Assembly (NCBI GenBank): GCA_910587245.1
Contig: CAJULX010000003.1
Coordinates: 1-64,000, forward strand
Direction of reading: 5' to 3'
DNA from: Candidatus Gastranaerophilales bacterium
Lineage (GTDB): Bacteria > Cyanobacteriota > Vampirovibrionia > Gastranaerophilales > Gastranaerophilaceae
DNA: 64,000 nucleotides
Position numbers and translations under genes: made by a program. Positions 60,514 through 64,000 of the stretch are shown here, piece by piece; position 1 is the first letter of the stretch, and each line of letters begins with the position of its first letter. Below the pieces are notes generated by a model. The model worked only from the letters and a program-made list of their open reading frames with translations, was not told the origin of the DNA and did no database searches.

Positions 60514-61773
60514 ATGGAAATAAGCTTTTTGAACAAAAATTTATACTTTTGCGGATATAAAAATTCAAAAAACCAAGAAAAAACTTTGCCGTCTGATAAT
60601 TTGCTTCAAAATGATGATTCCGTGATATATAATTATTCAAAAAATAAAATTAAAAACCTTTACTATAGCGGATTTACGATACCTTTAAATTCTTATTACG
60701 ATAAAAATGCTCCTGAAAACTTCGGGGTGGAAAAAATTTATTCAAAACTTTCCTGCTCAGGCACAGACAGCAGCAATACTGAAATGATTCTGGATTTAAT
60801 TTCAAACGGAAAACTTTCATCCGAAGTTTTATATTATTTTGATGAAAATGCCAAAATATCAACAAGCGTAAATGATGATTTAGACAGACTTTATGATGTT
60901 TATATAAAAGACGGTGATATAGAAAATGCTTTTGTACCGGAGTTTCAGACACTATCTGAGGCTGAAGATATTGAAACAGGCGAAGTTTGCCATATTAAAG
61001 GAAATAAAAACATTTCAATCAAAACACCGGACGGCAAAATACAAGAGCTTTTCATCACTCCTGAAACTTATTTAAAATTATTTCCTCCGGTTGAAAGATT
61101 TATAATAAGACAATCAAATGTCGGGGATTGTTATTTGCTGTCAACACTTGATGCTGTGTATCAAAATGAAAATACAAGATTTAAAATATTGGAGATGTTT
61201 AAAGAAAACCCTGACGGCTCAATAGATACAGCTTTTGGCGGATTTAAACGAAATGAAAATAATGAAATTGTCTTAAAAAATAAAAATAATTTTATCCTGG
61301 AAGATATTGATAAATATATCGAAAAATTTAAAAGCAAAGGTATAAGCCCCACGGCAAAATGGGTGATGGCAATTCAGCTTTTAAACGGCGCGGAACGAAA
61401 TATGGCACAATACGGTGATGATATTTCAAATATTGATTTAAAAAAGAGCAGCGAAGGACACGCTTGTGAAATATTAAGAAAAATGGGTTTTAGAAGACCG
61501 CTCTCAGATTTTCCGCACTCTAACAGAATGGAAGAAATGCTTTTTGATGATAATAATTCCGATAGTGTTTTTATAGGAAGTACATTTTTAAAAGCAGATA
61601 ATGATACAAAAAAATTTGAACCGAAACATTCATATTCAATTGTGCCGCTTGATAATGAGGGATGCGGTAAATTTGCAGTTCGAAACCCGTATAATACTAT
61701 GTTTGAAATTATTTTAACATATCCTGAAATTATTAAATATTTTGAAAAAATAACAGCCGCAAGTAAAATTTAA
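60514..61773 (+). CDS. Calpain-like (C2) cysteine protease of the F-x-G class
   Basis: 419 aa. A calpain triad is visible in order: Q200-S-N-V-G-D-C206 (QxxxGDC), H372 in KHSYSIVP (family GHAYSV) and N391 in VRNPYNT (family LRNPWG). The spacing C to H 166 and H to N 19 is near calpain. LYFCGYKNSKN at about residue 11 is an F-x-G-like N-terminus. No calcium-binding C2 or EF-hand domain is seen and no Sec signal. It would be a cytosolic or non-classically exported protease. The upstream TTTAAT is 6 nt before the ATG but has a poor -35. Confidence 0.8.
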   Translation: MEISFLNKNLYFCGYKNSKNQEKTLPSDNLLQNDDSVIYNYSKNKIKNLYYSGFTIPLNSYYDKNAPENFGVEKIYSKLSCSGTDSSNTEMILDLISNGKLSSEVLYYFDENAKISTSVNDDLDRLYDVYIKDGDIENAFVPEFQTLSEAEDIETGEVCHIKGNKNISIKTPDGKIQELFITPETYLKLFPPVERFIIRQSNVGDCYLLSTLDAVYQNENTRFKILEMFKENPDGSIDTAFGGFKRNENNEIVLKNKNNFILEDIDKYIEKFKSKGISPTAKWVMAIQLLNGAERNMAQYGDDISNIDLKKSSEGHACEILRKMGFRRPLSDFPHSNRMEEMLFDDNNSDSVFIGSTFLKADNDTKKFEPKHSYSIVPLDNEGCGKFAVRNPYNTMFEIILTYPEIIKYFEKITAASKI

Positions 61774-61775
61774 GG

Positions 61776-61810
61776 ATTAACTTTTTTTAAATTGGCGCTA
61801 CAATATGGTT
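61776..61810 (+). promoter_or_regulatory. Promoter TTAACT-16-TACAAT 6 nt before the yibE/F start
   Basis: TTAACT (61777-61782), 16-nt spacer, TACAAT (61799-61804), 6 nt, ATG 61811. No Shine-Dalgarno. ATG 61805 directly after the -10 is the other candidate start. Confidence 0.45.
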
Positions 61811-63013
61811 ATGAAAAAAATAATCACATTTTTAATATTATTTTTTATAGCCGTTTCGGGTGCTTTTGCCGCGGTGAAACCTGCTGAAAAACAGGAAGAA
61901 GCACAGCATAGTACCGATTTAAGTTATTCAAAACATGAAAGCGGTATTGTTCAAAAAATTGATTATGATTACACGGAAAAAACAGAAAATCCTGAAAGTA
62001 TTTCAAAACAAATTGTAACGGTAAAGATTGTATCGGGAAAATTTAAAGGCAAAGAAATCGTAACGGATAATATGCTAACGGGAAACCCTGCATATGAAGT
62101 GTTTTTAAAGGAAAATGACAGAGTAGCTCTTGTGATAGAATCCGATAATCCAAACCCTTCAAATATTGATGAAATAAGTGTTTATGTTTCAGATATAAAA
62201 CGTGTCGGGGTAATTTATCTTTATTCGTTTATTTTTATTGCACTTTTAATCGGAATCGGACGGATGAAAGGGTTTTACAGCCTTTTATCAATAATTGTTA
62301 CCGTAATGCTTGTATTCTTAATATTTATGCCTATGGTGCTTTTTAATGCGTCCCCGATTTTAGCGGCACTCATTATTTCCGTATTATCTACCGTTATTAC
62401 AATGTATCTTGTTGCAGGATATAATTCAAAAACAAATGCGGCAATTCTGGGTACGGTTTTATCTCTGATTTTTGCTTCAGCCCTTGCGCTTCTTGCAATA
62501 TTTTTAGCGCATTTAACAGGTTTTATGGGCGAAGAAAGCTTGTTTTTGTATATGTCACGTCCCGATTTGGATTTACAGGGAATTTTAGCCGCTTCAATGA
62601 TTATAGCGGCGCTCGGGGCTTTAATGGATGTTGCAATTTCTATTTCAAGTACAATTAATGAAATTCATATAACAGACCCGAAACTTGGTGTTTACGAGCT
62701 TTTCAAATCAGGTATGAATGTGGGGCGTGATATTATAGGAACAATGTCAAACACGTTGATTCTTGTATATCTTGGAAGCTCAATGCCTCTGGTGTTATTA
62801 GGTTCAAATATTGATACGGCAAAGTTTTTTAACTTAAATCAGGTTGCAGGAGAAATTTTATCTGCCTTTACGGGAAGTATTTCGCTTTTGGCGTGCGTGC
62901 CTTTAACCGCAATTATGAGCGCCTGGCTTATTAAAAGAAAACAATTCAAACTTGAAAAAGCTAAACAAGCTAAAGAACAGAAAGCTGTTGAAATTGAACA
63001 AATTGAAGATTAA
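61811..63013 (+). CDS. YibE/F-family membrane protein
   Basis: 400 aa from ATG 61811, which gives a clean signal peptide (MKKIITFLILFF, cleavage after AFA); an ATG two codons earlier is possible. A soluble part of about 110 residues precedes seven or eight membrane segments, with GVIYLYSFIFIALLIGIGR and GALMDVAISISSTINEI as YibE/F landmarks. The family is inner-membrane and its function is not well established. A Lys/Glu tail ends the protein. Confidence 0.85.
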   Translation: MKKIITFLILFFIAVSGAFAAVKPAEKQEEAQHSTDLSYSKHESGIVQKIDYDYTEKTENPESISKQIVTVKIVSGKFKGKEIVTDNMLTGNPAYEVFLKENDRVALVIESDNPNPSNIDEISVYVSDIKRVGVIYLYSFIFIALLIGIGRMKGFYSLLSIIVTVMLVFLIFMPMVLFNASPILAALIISVLSTVITMYLVAGYNSKTNAAILGTVLSLIFASALALLAIFLAHLTGFMGEESLFLYMSRPDLDLQGILAASMIIAALGALMDVAISISSTINEIHITDPKLGVYELFKSGMNVGRDIIGTMSNTLILVYLGSSMPLVLLGSNIDTAKFFNLNQVAGEILSAFTGSISLLACVPLTAIMSAWLIKRKQFKLEKAKQAKEQKAVEIEQIED

Positions 63014-63021
63014 ATAAATTT

Positions 63022-63052
63022 AAACCCCGCCAATATCAAATCAGCGGGGTTT
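63022..63052. terminator. Bidirectional terminator yibE/F - MFS
   Basis: AAACCCCGC (63022-63030) pairs with GCGGGGTTT (63044-63052) with a 13-nt loop, between convergent genes. Confidence 0.8.
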
Positions 63053-63077
63053 AAAATATTTATTTATATTTATTGTT

Positions 63078-64000
63078 TTATGCTTGTTTTTCATTAACAA
63101 GAGAAGCTGTTACAGCAGCGCATATAAGCATTATTGCACCTACTATAAAAGCATATTCCCAGTGATTGTTAACAAAGGAATCCTGCATAAATTTAGCTTT
63201 ATCAATAAACCATGCAAGAAGCGTGCAAACCAATACCTGCGGAGCCGCTATGAATATATTGAATATACCCATAATAGAACCTTCCGTACCTGCTTTAATG
63301 TATTTTGAAAGCATGGCAAAAGGTAAAGCCAGCGTGCTTGCCCAGCCGATACCCGCTAAAGCCATAGCGCTCATAACGGAAGCTTTATTCGGTAAAAACG
63401 CCATCAAAAGATATGCTAAAGCCATACTTGAAAGGGCTATAATGTGTACGAATTTGTTTCCTCTTTTTTCTGCCCATTTTCCGATAGGAATAGCAACAAG
63501 GAAGCATATTAAATTAAACACTGCAAAGCAGATTTGGGAAAAATACTGCCCGTCTGCCATCGGAGCCGCAAAAGATTGTTTCAGGGCAGCATCCGCGCTT
63601 GATAAATCGGGAACGCCGAAAACAATATGGACAGCATACTGCGTGAAGAAAATCATCATACTCATTAAGCCAATCCAGCTGAAAAACTGCATTGTACAAA
63701 TTTTCCCGACTTCAGGAGAAAGTTTGAAAAATTCTTTAACATTTTGAATGAATGATTTTTGTTCTTCATTGTTTGCTTCAGCTTTTGCTTCCGCTTTAAT
63801 TTTTCTTTCTTTAATTGTAAGACAGGTCCATAGCATAGCAAGGAAAAACGCTGCGCCTGCCATTGCAAACTGCGCATTCATTGACATATCATAATGGAAC
63901 GCATATTTTAAGAAAGGCGCCGTACCTGCCGCAACAACAGAACCTAAACCAATTGCAAAGCTTAAATATGAATTTGCAAGGGCGTGCTGTTCTTTCGGGA
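63078..64000 (-). CDS. MFS sugar transporter (SLC45/GPH-like), N-terminus beyond window
   Basis: The frame stays open to the window edge and reads PKEQHALANSYLSFAIGLGS just inside it; the ATG at 63887 is therefore internal. About eight of the usual twelve membrane segments are present. GKWAEKRGNK and the cytoplasmic loop (KERKIKAEAKAE) fit MFS sucrose/maltose-type symporters. The substrate cannot be told. Confidence 0.8.
   Translation of the reverse strand, partial: PKEQHALANSYLSFAIGLGSVVAAGTAPFLKYAFHYDMSMNAQFAMAGAAFFLAMLWTCLTIKERKIKAEAKAEANNEEQKSFIQNVKEFFKLSPEVGKICTMQFFSWIGLMSMMIFFTQYAVHIVFGVPDLSSADAALKQSFAAPMADGQYFSQICFAVFNLICFLVAIPIGKWAEKRGNKFVHIIALSSMALAYLLMAFLPNKASVMSAMALAGIGWASTLALPFAMLSKYIKAGTEGSIMGIFNIFIAAPQVLVCTLLAWFIDKAKFMQDSFVNNHWEYAFIVGAIMLICAAVTASLVNEKQA

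Noticed and set aside
63078..63887. Complete MFS gene with start at 63887
   Set aside because: The frame remains open through the window edge and family motifs continue upstream of 63887, so the gene is cut.
1..64000. CRISPR arrays, insertion sequences, prophage
   Set aside because: No regularly spaced direct repeats, transposase motifs, terminal inverted repeats or phage structural genes were seen.

Overview
The window is AT-rich, densely coding bacterial chromosome with about 61 protein genes, two of them cut by the window edges. I see no rRNA, tRNA, CRISPR array, insertion sequence or prophage. The best guess for the host is a non-photosynthetic relative of Cyanobacteria, probably gut Gastranaerophilales (Melainabacteria/Vampirovibrionia). 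The reasons are a minC-minD-minE cluster, an SLH-domain surface protein, a cyanobacterial-style SNF2 helicase, an anaerobe-like metabolic set, and many small proteins whose N-termini carry a short F-x-G motif that I associate with that lineage. This assignment is inference; no 16S or ribosomal operon is present.

Layout. 1-9 kb: partial ATP-dependent PEP carboxykinase, divergent S-adenosylhomocysteinase, a GT39-like membrane glycosyltransferase, an acyl-CoA-dehydratase-activase-like pair, a small XRE regulator and a SNF2 helicase. 9-15 kb: ricT-rsfS, a PD-(D/E)XK-like nuclease, a candidate small RNA, then rplI and minCDE on the minus strand. 15-24 kb: an F-x-G-class hypothetical, a 5'-nucleotidase-like enzyme, a cell-wall amidase, purB, a large protein with kinase-like and ADP-ribosyltransferase domains, a TPR protein and tmk. 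24-31 kb: HTH/coiled-coil protein plus histidine kinase, ArnT-like glycosyltransferase, a metallophosphoesterase that has lost metal ligands, and a primary-type sigma factor. 31-42 kb: queE, DnaJ-like, CoA transferase subunits, a degenerate M48-like protein, ferritin, infC, HU, SpoIID-like, enolase. 42-51 kb: F-x-G proteins, the Cys-rich SLH protein, and a spoIID-murJ-tsaC operon. 51-56 kb: a split glutamate synthase whose last subunit is a GXGXG-GltD-ferredoxin fusion. 56-64 kb: tcdA, two sugar ABC permeases, GT2, a calpain-like protease, a YibE/F protein and a partial MFS sugar transporter.

How the genes fit together. Envelope biogenesis dominates: an amidase and two SpoIID-type lytic enzymes could act in sequence on peptidoglycan, MurJ flips lipid II, MinCDE places the septum, and three glycosyltransferases plus the SLH protein build the surface. 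Nitrogen enters through the glutamate synthase. tsaC and tcdA serve two steps of (c)t6A tRNA modification.

The most interesting signals are these. (1) A set of unrelated proteins shares short N-termini of the type M-x-I-x-x-[IV] and/or F-x-G, and includes effector-like enzymes (calpain-type protease, ADP-ribosyltransferase), which suggests a common targeting signal. (2) Many genes lack a Shine-Dalgarno but have a -10 hexamer exactly 6-8 nt before the ATG, which implies leaderless mRNAs. (3) infC appears to start at ATT. (4) There are two structured intergenic RNA candidates, and a repeat flanks hup.
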